DNA from: Coniella vitis
Taxonomy: Eukaryota; Ascomycota; Sordariomycetes; Diaporthales; Schizoparmaceae
DNA: 64,000 nt
Direction of reading: 5' to 3'
Assembly (NCBI GenBank): GCA_011317545.1
Contig: WUJK01000004.1
Coordinates: 682,001-746,000, forward strand
The notes below the pieces were generated by a model, which saw only the letters and a program-made list of their open reading frames with translations, searched no databases and was not told the DNA's origin. Position numbers and translations under genes: made by a program. Of the stretch, positions 21,865-32,168 are shown in pieces; position 1 is the first letter of the stretch; each line of letters begins with the position of its first letter.

Positions 21865-23713
21865 TTAATCCCGCTTCACCCCCACCCCACCCACCTTTCT
21901 CAGGCCCGCCACACACACCACACACACCACCGCCATCCAGCCAAACATAGCCCAAAACGCCACTCGGTAGCCCGCCATGAGCGCCCCAGGGGAAGACGTG
22001 TCCTCATTCTGCGGAGAATCGTCTGCGGTGACGGAGGACGCAAGGACCTGTGTGACGCTGAGGCCAATGGCTGTGCCGAGCTGCGCGCAGGTGTTGAAGA
22101 CGGCGCCCGAGAGGGCTTGCATGTGCTTGGGGAACACGTCCGAGACGATGAGGAGGCCGACTGTGAAGAGAATGTCGCAGGAGATTGGCGTGAGGATCTG
22201 GATTGTTTTGGTGAGTTTCTTTTATTTGTCAGGATGGTGGAAAGAAGGGCATGTCTTGGATGGAAGGTTTGATCGTTGACTTTACCTGGCCGAAAAATGC
22301 ATTCTCCCAGTATAACTGGTCAGGGCGGACCAGAGCCATGAGAAGAGGTGCGATGGCGCTCAAGATGGATGAGACGAGAACGGTCCACATGACTGGCATG
22401 CGGTTCACAAAGACGCCAGTAGAGATGTTTGTGATGGCGCCGGCAATGAGTGAAGGAAGGATTTGGAGGGAGGCACTGAGGGCTGAGCTGCCCTGGACTT
22501 GTTGGAAGCTTGAAAAGACAGGGGGAAAGTTAGCATGGCCGTATGCTTTGCATCCGTGTAGCTGTATGGCCATGAGGGGTTGATACGTACAACAGACTGC
22601 TGTAGAGCTCCATGCAGTTGCAGAGGGCATTTGTGAGAAAGACCATAATGCAGCAGCTCGTAAAGACGTGGCTTCGCCACAGCGAGTTGGGAATCAGGGC
22701 GGTGCGGTTGTGCTTGACTTGGATGTGCATCCAGCCGACAAAGGCTATTAGACATAGACCGCTGACAGTCAAGAGGGCGATACTCGAGCCTTGGTGGATG
22801 TTGTTGATGTTTGCAGACAGAGAACTGCGATGGGTGTCAGCTAAATGTTCTTCAGGGGAATATCATAACCACAATGCCAAGCAACTTACGCCAAAACATA
22901 GGTCAGCATGGCCAGTCCAGCACTCGCCAAAAACACTCCCATCCAGTCAATCTCCTTGCCTAGTCGCTGCCAAATCGAGCGGCCAGCATCTTGGCGAGTA
23001 TCCTTGGGAAGCGCCCAGAGACCAGCCAGGAAAAAAGCAAAATTACACGCAGCGGGTAGGTAGAAAGCAGGGCGCCACCCAACCGTGTCCGTAATCACAC
23101 CCGTCAAGACCAGACCTAGTGAGAAGCCCAGCGGCTGGCTGACACCAAGGCACGCAAATCCCATGTTGCGTGAGCGACCCTCTTCAATGTAGTTGGAGAT
23201 GATCGACACAGAGGCAGGCGTCGTGATGGCATTCGTCACACCCTGCAGTGCCCGGAAGGCGGTAAGCTGGCCACCCGTCTGCGCAAGACCACACGCCATG
23301 GCGAAGATAGCACTCAACAGCGCGCCGACAAGGTTGACGCGCTTGGTACCCGTGACGTCTGCCACACAGCCAGCCAAAAGGAGGAAGCAGCCGGCCGTCA
23401 GGTAGTAGCTCGAGGTGGGCCAGACAAGCAGGCTCTCTTGCAGGCCCAGCGTGAGCTGCATGGCGGGCAAGGCAATGACGATGACGCCGTTGCAAAAGCT
23501 GCTGAAGAGTTGCAGGCCGCAGACCTGTAAGATGACCATGGCGATGCGCGTCCGCGACATCATGGCAGTGATATTACCACTATTGGTGCTTGGCAGCTCA
23601 TTGGACGGTGTTTCCAAGTCCGCGGGCGTGTTGCGCTTGTTGCATGATTGAGACTTGGATAATGAGGTAGTCAGCTCAAATGGCTGCAGCTCTATAGCTG
23701 TTTGCGTGGCCAT
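21865..23713 (-). CDS. Major facilitator superfamily transporter, DHA2-like (drug:H+ antiporter type)
   Basis: This is a polytopic plasma-membrane transporter of 537 aa in four exons: 22890-23713, 22591-22824, 22286-22508 and 21865-22197. The introns are 65, 82 and 88 nt. All boundaries have GTAAG/GTACGT-type donors and keep frame, and a GCTGAC branch site is seen in the first. After a hydrophilic N-terminus of about 55 residues there are repeated hydrophobic helices. MFS motif A is present as GCVADVTGTKR. A motif-B-like RALQG and a motif-C-like GVSQPLGFSLG indicate proton antiport. Sequence character is closest to the aminotriazole-resistance (ATR1-like) branch of DHA2, but the substrate cannot be inferred. 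No biosynthetic cluster genes adjoin it. Confidence 0.85.
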
Positions 23714-24318
23714 GGCTGTTCAATTGGGTGCGAAGAGCCTGAGATGATGAAGCGCAACGAGATGCAAGACGACTGAGCCCACAAAACCACCCTTCAGACG
23801 CTGTTGAATCAACAGTCTTAGCCGCGCAGCCTTAGAAAGCCACCAACTCGCCAAGCACGGCGTGCTAGAGTAGACGAGAAAGTATCGGTCTTGTTGGGAC
23901 AGCAACTGGCTGCAATGCGATAAGGGCAGTACTTTGCTCGCAGGTCCGATGGAAATGAAGCATGAAACTCGTGATTATGTTCCCTATGGAGGTAATTAAC
24001 TGGGAATAGAAGCAGAAAACGCCATGAGAAGAGCCAAAAGACCAGAGAGCCGTGAAGCGGGCTCTGAAGCCTACCACTCAGTCCAGTTGATACAGTGGGA
24101 TGAATGGCAAAGGCCGGCCAGCAACAGCCAGCAAGACAGGAAAGTTGACGATAGGATCGGATGCCGGTTACCGCTGCTGACTCACTGTCCTAACAGATAC
24201 CTAGGTACTGATGTACCACAACTTTAACATTCCTGTACCTTATCACGTTACCCTGTGCATGTACCTATGTACCTTGGTTTACAACATCAAATCATTCCCT
24301 ATTTCAATGCCATAGTAA
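23714..24318. other. Intergenic, promoter side of the MFS gene
   Basis: No gene supported. Around 24195-24275 the sequence GTACCTA/TAGGTAC recurs several times in overlapping form, a short palindromic motif of unknown role. Confidence 0.4.
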
Positions 24319-24677
24319 GAAAAACTACCACTACACCACAAGGGCAAAAGTAGAACTACTTAAGCGTGATGTATATAGCTGTCTTTTATTATCACACACC
24401 CCCCAGTTTCCAAGGCAACGGCCGTAAAAGTGTACTAGAGGGCTTTATCCCTAACTGCGGGAGCCTCTCCTAGTCTGTGGTTGGATATTACCCCTCCCCA
24501 AGGGATTCGAACCGTTGACCTCCTAATGGGACGGGACATTACATAACTCAAGTGGAGAAGTTACAGGCTAGAATCTAGCCTCCCGGGCTCATAACTATGA
24601 AAAACGACCACTACACCACAAGGGCAAAAGTAGAACTACTTAAGCGTGATGTACATAGCTGTCTTTATTATCACACA
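24319..24677 (-). repeat. tRNA-derived SINE-like element with duplicated 80-bp head
   Basis: An 80-bp direct repeat (24319-24398 and 24599-24677) is spaced by 280 bp with only a few mismatches. On the minus strand the repeat contains GCCCTTGTGGTGTAGTGGT, which looks like a tRNA 5' half with an A box (TGGTGTAGTGG). Further on is a perfect B box, GGTTCGAATCC (24503-24513). Between them is a short inverted repeat (GGCTAG...CTAGCC). RNA polymerase III boxes and a partial second copy suggest a tRNA-derived short interspersed element arranged as a dimer. The A-to-B spacing of about 95 bp is longer than in a tRNA. It is not RIP-mutated. Confidence 0.5.
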
Positions 24678-26037
24678 TAGGCATACTGCAAGGTCGTCTG
24701 CAGGAAAGAATATAGCAAAATCGAAAGGCACTTAAGTTTTCTAAGAATATGTTCAGTAAATCATATACACAATCGCCTCTCGGTTTCACCCGAGTACTTG
24801 ATCACTTCAGACTACTTGGATAGTTCTAAACTTACAGCTGTAGTTGTTGGTCACGATAGTCTTTAGAACACCATGACCGCGAGAACAGGCTCATCAATAC
24901 TACCTACCATATTTCAGTAAGTGAGCATTTGAATTCACTAACGCCTCCTCGAGAGAGCATGAACAGATCCAAACACTGCCGCCACATCTTGAGCGATCGA
25001 ACAAATGAAAAAGGTGGGGTGCATGACCCGCTGCGCTTCTGCAGGACTGTCGATGGCTCTGCGCCTACAGCCAGCAGCACTCGGCCCCGAGTCGTGACGC
25101 TTCTAGGCAGAGACTCATAGTCACATACATATAAATAACGGGCCCAAATCAGAAATCCAACAATGAGAAAGGCCTTGTTTTGTGCATTCTTCCGATGGAT
25201 CCACCCAATTTGCCCTCTTTTGGTTGATAGTATCACTTACTATGTATATCATTTTCCGGCTGCACCAAACAGGCATGGCTCGTCTGTCTACAAGCCGCTC
25301 ACTCCTGACGCCTTGCTTGGTGTCGAGAGATTTTGGGCAGTCAGAGAGCCGGACCAACAAGCAAAGAGATCAGAGCAGGCTTCTCACTTCGCTTCGAAGA
25401 GCGCATTTTGGATTGTGCGTGGTTCAACACTGTCGCCGAGATGCATGGGCCACCATTAAAGTATGTCCCAGGCGATCCCTGCGCCCGTAGGACCCCGTGG
25501 ATTAGTTGCGGGGTCTCCACTGTTAGCCCTATCTGGACTTCAACTTCCCCACCCGGAACTCTACATAGTACCTAAAAGAGTACTTGTTAAAAGTACATTT
25601 CCCCTCCATAGGCCTAGCCGCTGAAGGTGGTCCATGGAGCAGATCCTCCTCACCCTTCGACCCAAAAACACACAAGTCTGCATCAATCACAGCTTCAATA
25701 CCATATCAGGTCAAAATAAAACTTGCTAAGTGATGAGTGGTTACTCAATTAAAATAGTTGACAGCGAATTATTGTGTAGCAGGTGGCAAAACGTGGGCTG
25801 CTGGATTGCAGTCTATATGAACGTCTTTCAAGCACATCTAATCTACTCTTGATAGGACTTAAAAATCAAAATTACTTATAACAGACTATATATAGACTGA
25901 TTTCCATGCCAATTTGCTTGCCCTAGAATGCCTAGCCATGAGAGATACTGTATTGTAAAGCACTTGCTAGCGTTGACAGGTCTATATATCCTAGAACGCT
26001 AGGCTAGTCTTCGCTATCACGACCGCTGGTGCTTTGC
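24678..26037. other. Intergenic, no supported gene
   Basis: Short overlapping frames exist on both strands (24904-25490), but none shows a domain, splice signals or a convincing start. A small inverted repeat ACCCCG...CGGGGT lies at about 25490-25515. Confidence 0.4.
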
Positions 26038-27651
26038 TCAGCCTGTGGTTTGTCTTATTGGTCTTTCTTTAGCCTGTTTCTTTTGACGACGGGGATCTAA
26101 AGGTGGCCTTTGAGGGTCCCTTTTGCGCTTTGATGTGGAGCTGGTGTTGGAACTCACTGCCGACTTAGTGCCAGCATAGGCGGAAACGGTTCTCTGGCTG
26201 TCCACCGGTGAGGCCTCCCACCCACCGGCTTGCAATGCTTCATCATTATCCTGTGGTGTACTGGGAGGCTCGCAGACTACAGATTCCTCGGGGAGTGGGG
26301 CGTTCTTCGAGAGTGCTTCTGCTGTTACGGCAAGGTTTTGCGGCGATTTTGATATTGCTGCGTGGTATCTGGCGTTCGCCTCCCCAATCAACTCATCCCG
26401 ATGCTGTTTGGCCAAGTCCCGCAGATTCCTATAGGCAGTAGCACCTTCAACGAAGGCCTCTCGATGGCTCGTCATACAATAACCATGTACGATGTTCATA
26501 TGATATTCAGGCAAGGCTCCTTCCATAGTCGGCGCAGTGGTGTGGTGGGCGTATATTTTGAGTACACCATCACAGTAAGTGGTAGAGTAGGTGTACGCCT
26601 TTTCGTCCCAGACAGCCTCGTTTCGACCATAGTTTTGTAGGCGATGCATAGCGCGCGCGCCAACCGCTCCGTCGTGACGAGCTTGTCGTGCCATCACCCC
26701 CGTTGATCCGTATGGGCCTTTGGCCTCCATAAAGAAATTAGGCGCTAATAATCGGTCCGTGGCAGTGGAAGGGACGATGTGATGTTGCAGTTCCTTGCGG
26801 ACTGTTGGGTGAAGTTGCTGAGGCAGGGAGCCCAGGGCGACATCTGGTTTCGGTGCGGGAATAGTGCCATCGGTAAGTGGCTCGAGATTTCCAAAAGTCA
26901 TAGAGCTGACAGAAGGGTAGTTGTCTTCCCATGGGCCAGCAATTATTGGAATGACATATCTCATCACATCCTCTTCGTCCTTGGCTCGAGCATTGGACCT
27001 GCAAAAGTTCTTGAATGCGCCATCAGAGAGCCGAGGCGATGATAGTGACGGCCTTGGCTTGGAAAGTCTTGCATAGACAGGATCCAAGTCGACCTCTTCA
27101 GATTCCCACATTGAATGGATACCATGGTCGATCAAATGCTGTTCAAAAGCGCGGTTCTGCGGAGCGGACTTCTTGCTCTTGGTTGTCACGGACGTCATCA
27201 TAGGGACATCGTCGGCAACTTGGCTCAAGTCCTGCGGTGGCAGTTTCATGGCGCTGGCGGGTTTGTGGTAAGCTTCTTTGGGAGCACGATACCCTCGAAG
27301 GCCTCGCAAGTCGGGTCCGCCGTGGCGTGCAAAGCGAGCAAGATCTCGAATAGGCCGTGTTGTTGGCACTGGCGGCGGCTGCGGCTGCGGTGGAGGTGGC
27401 AAGGCAGGCTGGACACGTTGCCGTCGGACGAATTCTTCCAGAGCCGAGTGTGTAAGGGGAATTGTGGACAATCTGTCCCAGAACTCGGGAGGGTAGTGCC
27501 AGGAGGAGGAAGTATCGGATCCTAAATCTTCATGAGGTGTCGAGGCGGCATTCTTCCCTGGCAAGGGCGCAGGTATCTTGTGGGCTTTTCCGGGGCAACT
27601 CTCTTGCAAGTTGCTGCCGCTTTCGCGTTGTCTCTTTCGGCTGTCCTCCAT
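26038..27651 (-). CDS. DUF7924-like protein, possible PD-(D/E)xK nuclease fold
   Basis: This is an intron-free gene of 537 aa. Residues 1-120 are low complexity with a Pro/Gln run. The region from about 170 to 430 matches a fungal family I know as DUF7924-like. Its motifs are LIDHGI, TFGNLEPLTDGTI, PAPKPD, then NFFMEAKGPYGS and RQARHDGAVGARAMHRLQ. The Asp of KPD and the E-x-K of MEAKG have the arrangement of a PD-(D/E)xK nuclease site, which is my inference. The C-terminus is basic and Pro/Arg-rich (KRKRDPQRPPLDPRRQKK), like a nuclear localisation signal. Members of this family are usually lineage-specific and vary in copy number. The flanks are gene-poor, with a SINE-like repeat about 1.4 kb away, so this is an accessory-type locus. 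Confidence 0.75.
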   Translation of the reverse strand: MEDSRKRQRESGSNLQESCPGKAHKIPAPLPGKNAASTPHEDLGSDTSSSWHYPPEFWDRLSTIPLTHSALEEFVRRQRVQPALPPPPQPQPPPVPTTRPIRDLARFARHGGPDLRGLRGYRAPKEAYHKPASAMKLPPQDLSQVADDVPMMTSVTTKSKKSAPQNRAFEQHLIDHGIHSMWESEEVDLDPVYARLSKPRPSLSSPRLSDGAFKNFCRSNARAKDEEDVMRYVIPIIAGPWEDNYPSVSSMTFGNLEPLTDGTIPAPKPDVALGSLPQQLHPTVRKELQHHIVPSTATDRLLAPNFFMEAKGPYGSTGVMARQARHDGAVGARAMHRLQNYGRNEAVWDEKAYTYSTTYCDGVLKIYAHHTTAPTMEGALPEYHMNIVHGYCMTSHREAFVEGATAYRNLRDLAKQHRDELIGEANARYHAAISKSPQNLAVTAEALSKNAPLPEESVVCEPPSTPQDNDEALQAGGWEASPVDSQRTVSAYAGTKSAVSSNTSSTSKRKRDPQRPPLDPRRQKKQAKERPIRQTTG

Positions 27652-28006
27652 TGCTATAGGGAGCTCTGGGACAGGAAGCGATGTAATATAAATCTGGGAA
27701 GCTGGCGATCATCAAAGACTTTTTGAACTGCTGCATCTGAGCTATGCGCCGTGTTACGACAAGTTATTATTGCAGCCACGCCCAGTGAATGGGCTCAGCG
27801 CCACGGCAAGGTTGGTTCTTGGTCTGGTCTCAAATTCCTCGCGGTTTCTCTCCTTGGTGGCGTCTCATAGCTCGATTCAGGAGCTGGCGCGCTGCGCCCA
27901 AGACGGCGCCGCCGTTCATAAAGAATGGTGCAGCTTCGACTCTCTTTCACGATGATGCTCAGCACTCTGCTAGTACTTTCAACGACCACCCACGAATCAA
28001 GTTTCT

Positions 28007-28575
28007 TCAACAAAGGGTGCTTGTGCATGGCAGTGCCGCTAGATGAAAGAAACCAGACACGTAGCGCAGATAAAGGACCGCACCGCTTGCGGCTTTGGAC
28101 AATTTGGCTAGCAGCTTCTCGAGAGATCCATCGCCGATGATGGTTTCAAACAAGAGGAGCTTTTCAGGTTATTATAGTCCGTTTTGTGTTGAGTTGAGCA
28201 ACTCTGGGCGTCTTACTTGCTGCTGAGCATCAAGTAGGCGACGGCATTGGTTTCCTGGATGATTCTGCATTCTCCTTGATGATGGCGGTATCATGGTTCT
28301 GTGCCTCTGTCAATGACATCCCGTTCAGCTTGGAGGTGTCTATGGCGCGTACGTATCTCAATTCACAATCGATGAGGGCAATTGAGTGCTTGTCTGATCA
28401 ACACCATGGCCATGGGCGTGGCGCGTACTTTGCAAAAAAGATCACGTACTCTTTGAAAGGCACGGCTATTCAACAGGCTGACAATGATGGGCGCCGCCAC
28501 ACAAGATGAACCAATCAAAAGCCAGGGAGATACGATAGGTCCACATATTTTTTCGATACCTGAAGCTCCCTGCAA
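28007..28575 (-). pseudogene. Decayed gene of unknown family
   Basis: Coding-like minus-strand segments are spread over different frames. They are SPWLLIGSSCVAAPIIVSLL (hydrophobic, near 28530), DCELRYVRAIDTSKLNG with SLTEAQNHDTAIIKENA (near 28280-28350), IIQETNAVAYLMLSSK (near 28220-28270), and FETIIGDGSLEKLLAKLSK followed by AVLYLRYVSGF to a stop at 28007-28009. A single-base loss near 28268 and another at a damaged donor (AAGTAAG for AAGGTAAG) would explain the frame changes. Either this is a broken gene or the assembly has errors. The family was not recognised. Confidence 0.35.
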
Positions 28576-30047
28576 GGATCCCGCCCGTGGGCGGCGAACC
28601 CGTTACAAAGGACAACTTAACGCCTCTCTAGAGCCAGGTGCAGCAGACGATGCCAGTCCCAGACAGCTTCATCGCGTATTGTTGAGCCATTCGTGCGAGT
28701 GACGGGTACTTTCGGGACCGAGAACGGATCGACAAAGAACAACAATACGAGCAAAGTAACCCCTTTATCGCCTCATGCGCCGGTACTTGTCTAACAAGCA
28801 AAGGCAAGTCTCTTTAACAAGCTCCCCGCGGATTTTCTGAAACGTCGTGATTTTTAGCATGTCCCAACTCCTGTCTTGCCAATTATAGGTTTTCTGGAAA
28901 AGGGAAAGGAGTCATTTCCCCTGCGGTGCTTTGACAGGACAACACGACGCTGGCATGGACTGGGGAGATTCACTCTGGTATGGTGCTTGCTGCAGCTTTG
29001 TAGAGCGTCTATGATTTCCATGGTGTTTCCGGGGTGGAACCTGCGTCTGATGCGAGATACTTAGGAACAGATATTGCCTGGGCCCAAGTTGGAAAAAGGT
29101 ATGTATCATAGATACCCAAGTTGGACCACCCTGTCTCTGAAAAAGAGACGTGATCTATTCTATACTTTGCTGTAACAAGCTGTCAGACACCGTCATATCA
29201 TCACATGATTTCCTAACGAGTTCGAATAACTTCATAACACTTCACCTTGAAAGTCAAGTCTCTCGCTCAAAGTTCTTTCCGCTATGCTCCGCTTTCTCAT
29301 TTGTCTCTCATTTTGTTTCATCATATTCTTTGTATCCCATCCCTACTTATCATTTCACATCCTTTCAGCGGCTTGTCTGCCTGCCTGCCTGTCTACCTCC
29401 ATGAGGGATGCACACGATTTATCTCAACGCTATACTGTATGGGGTCCCGTTCCCTCTCCCCCGCCATCAATCCTCCACTCGACCATACTTGAAAGTGTTC
29501 ATTATGAAAATCGATTCGGTTGTGGTGTTTTCTCAGCCGCTACTGCCTTGAATGAGCACGTTGGCAGCGAGTCAAGGGAGGGTTTCTTTCGACATTTCTC
29601 TTTAAGATATAGTAACTCGTATTCCTGTGCTCCTTCCAAAAGTAAAGAAAAGGGCACGACATCTGGTCAAAGATTTGAATCTCTTCCAATGCTTCTGCAG
29701 CAAATAGCAAATAGCAATATGAAAGCTTTGTATGCAGCGGGGCTTGAAATATTGTGGCAAAAAAAAGGTGTCTTCGACTTCGGTAACCACGGTTCTGAGA
29801 GGCTCCAAGTTATGAGAGCCTGCATCTCAACACAATCTGGAATAAAATGTACCCAGGAAGGGGCAGCTCCATCCTCTGAAGAATGGTGATGTATTGCCCA
29901 CAGGGACTTCAATGTGTACTCCCAGGGCTTTCGGGGGCCGTACATATCCAACCCTTGACGGACACACATCCTTAGAACCCAAGGTATCGCGCGCGGAGAA
30001 TCATCCAGGGTGAGCTGTGCATGCGGGGTGGGTTAGAAGGGAGCCCA
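28576..30047. other. Intergenic, no confident gene
   Basis: A plus-strand frame of 201 codons at 29284-29889 starts with a hydrophobic stretch but then lacks any recognisable character, and it lies where the PAN3 3' untranslated region is expected. I do not call it. Confidence 0.35.
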
Positions 30048-32168
30048 CTAAGGCCGCCTATTGTGCTTCATAAGCTCGGCAAACGCCCCGTTCACCTGCT
30101 TCTTGAGCTCCGCATACGTAATAATAAAATCGGTGTCATTGTTCCTGCTCGTCAAACGGATTCGCTCCGCAGAGCCTGCATCCAGCTTGTTGAGGCACGT
30201 GAGCATGTGACCAATGTCGAAAGTAGGACGCCCGTGTTCGTCGACGCGGTGAAAGACGTAGTCGCGGAAGAGCTTGAGGGTATACCGTTCGCCGTTTTCG
30301 GACCACGAAGGGTCACTGTCGTGGTCTTGGCGCTCATTGATTGTGCCGAGCTTCATGAGAAGACGGACGAGGCGGCCGTTTTCGAGTTCGCGGAAGAGCT
30401 CACTGGTCAGAGCATCGGTGTATTGTAGGTTCTTGTCGAAGCACTCGACCATGTGATGTGGCATGCCTGTAATCAGCTGCTCGGCAGTCTTAACGCCGGG
30501 TGTGGTCAGAAGCCACTGTACCACATCTCGCAAGGTTGATTCGCCTTTGGGTCCGGATTGGTATCTCCGGGCTACCGTTGCCATTTCTGCCTCGAGATCC
30601 GTGAGCTGGCTCGGCATCTTCGTATTAGCAAGACAAAGAATGAGTCTTCCCAATTGGACAAAATCATCCTGTTGCAATTCCTTGACCGATCGGTGCGCTT
30701 GGTATTGCACAACATCGAGAATGGCGCAAGCAGTCAGGCGTATGCGGTTCTTGTCTGTGACGATGATCTTGCTGGGATCAAGGCAGCGGGCAGCGAGATC
30801 CCTTGAATGAATAGCCTTGAGAGCATTGGCAATCTGAACTACGTACGCCCAAATGACTGACTCTGCAATCTTTGGAATGGTTGTCGGGCCTCGGTACCGG
30901 TGGTCCTTTTGTGGCTGTGTCAAGTGGACCTCAACAAGAGTCTGCGCAAGGGGAAAGTAGTCTTGCGCAAAGACGAGGGATCTGTCGCCAAAAGCCGAAG
31001 TGGTGAAGGCGTCGTGCACAAAGACCACATTGCCATTGTGGATCTGCTTCCACTTCTTGATTGTCTCGATAGCTTGGGTAGCCTCCCGGTCGCCCAGACG
31101 AAAGTCCTGGATTCGTCGCAAACAGTATACACGGCCCGTCTTGGTGGAAAAGGCCTTGAATAACCAACTTGTCCAGCCGAATATGCTCGTGTTTTTCCTG
31201 TGTGGTGTGTCGAGCTTGTCCAACGGCACGAGAGAGTGATAGTTTTCCAGCTGAATCGTACTAGGAATTACCTGGAGGGAAGCGTGAGCCTTCTTTTGCA
31301 TGTCCTCTCTAAGGTCATCCGGCATGAAAAAGTCTCGCGTCTGCCGTTGATAGGGCAAGAGATCCTCCCTGTAGGGCCCAATGTTTGCATACAAATGGTA
31401 CGGCGGTGGCGGGAGGGGCGTCGCATAAGCGCCCGGGCCCTGATAATACGCCGCTGCAGCTGATGCTCCGGCCAGGTTGGGATGGTCATTGGCGTACGGA
31501 TTGAATTGCGCTGGGGGTACTGGCGCCTGGAAGGGATCAAAGGACTGTATGCTGGGTTCCGGCGTGACGGCGGCTGCGGCGGCAGAGTTGGCGTTGCCAA
31601 GGTCATAGTTGTTTTGCGGTGTGAATTCCTTGATGGCAGCCGGGTTAAAAAGACGCTCGGGTTCGGAGGGCGCAGGAGTGGTCGTTCCGACGCCTCTGGG
31701 GGTAAAGATGGCGGCGCTCGCGGCTTGGGAGGGAAGGGTCGATTTCTTGGTAGGATGGGTAATCACGTTGGAGGGGGTAAAGGACGGAGAGTCCCCATTG
31801 AGGGCCTTCTTGTTCATGTCGGAGCTGCTGCCAGCATGGTTGTGGTTATGTATGTTATTGTTGATGACGGGATGGTCGTGGTTGAAGTTGCAGCCCGAGT
31901 TCTCGTAGCGGCACTTGCCATAGATCAGGATGTTTCGACAGAGTGTGTCTTTGTCTGCTGTCAATGAGAAGAAGAGACTCGAATTAGCGCCAGTGTTCGA
32001 GCATGCTTGAGAAACGCGTAGATAAGACGCAACAACTTTAGTCCAAGATTGAGAAGTGTAGACGCCCACGATGGCGATTGGGTGCGAGAGGGACCAAGGA
32101 CAAGACATACCGCGTCCCTTGGGCCGAGGCGACCCAACCTGCCGGCGCAGGTCAGGAGCGCCGGCCAT
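30048..32168 (-). CDS. PAN3: PAN2-PAN3 deadenylation complex subunit PAN3
   Basis: This is the regulatory subunit of the Pan2-Pan3 poly(A) nuclease, which trims mRNA tails in the cytoplasm. Exons are 32111-32168 and 30048-31954, giving 654 aa, a usual length for the family. The start MAGAPDLRRQVGSPR and the CCCH zinc finger (CRNILIYGKC, then C-x3-H; about residues 24-45) are typical. A PAM2-like motif FNPAAIKEFTP, which binds poly(A)-binding protein, follows. Then come a pseudokinase domain (TSWLFKAFSTKTGRVYCLRR to about residue 520), a short coiled coil and the C-terminal knob that contacts Pan2. The 156-nt intron has donor GTATGT and two tandem acceptors (CAGCAG), so proteins with or without one extra Ala are possible. 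It is convergent with nothing close and divergent from the UBX gene. Confidence 0.93.
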   Translation of the reverse strand: MAGAPDLRRQVGSPRPKGRGMSCPWSLSHPIAIVGVYTSQSWTKVVASYLRVSQACSNTGANSSLFFSLTADKDTLCRNILIYGKCRYENSGCNFNHDHPVINNNIHNHNHAGSSSDMNKKALNGDSPSFTPSNVITHPTKKSTLPSQAASAAIFTPRGVGTTTPAPSEPERLFNPAAIKEFTPQNNYDLGNANSAAAAAVTPEPSIQSFDPFQAPVPPAQFNPYANDHPNLAGASAAAAYYQGPGAYATPLPPPPYHLYANIGPYREDLLPYQRQTRDFFMPDDLREDMQKKAHASLQVIPSTIQLENYHSLVPLDKLDTPHRKNTSIFGWTSWLFKAFSTKTGRVYCLRRIQDFRLGDREATQAIETIKKWKQIHNGNVVFVHDAFTTSAFGDRSLVFAQDYFPLAQTLVEVHLTQPQKDHRYRGPTTIPKIAESVIWAYVVQIANALKAIHSRDLAARCLDPSKIIVTDKNRIRLTACAILDVVQYQAHRSVKELQQDDFVQLGRLILCLANTKMPSQLTDLEAEMATVARRYQSGPKGESTLRDVVQWLLTTPGVKTAEQLITGMPHHMVECFDKNLQYTDALTSELFRELENGRLVRLLMKLGTINERQDHDSDPSWSENGERYTLKLFRDYVFHRVDEHGRPTFDIGHMLTCLNKLDAGSAERIRLTSRNNDTDFIITYAELKKQVNGAFAELMKHNRRP

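Noticed and set aside
24160..24290. GTACCTAGGTAC-type palindromes considered as an attachment site or operator
   Set aside because: Short, overlapping and imperfect, with no partner sequence or bound-gene logic to support a specific site.
24411..24620. Possible functional tRNA gene on the minus strand (A and B boxes present)
   Set aside because: The boxes are about 95 bp apart and no cloverleaf with a paired acceptor stem could be formed, so a SINE-like element is preferred.
29284..29889. 201-codon plus-strand frame with hydrophobic start
   Set aside because: It lies in the expected PAN3 3' region, the signal-like start is followed by featureless sequence, and no splice or domain evidence was found.
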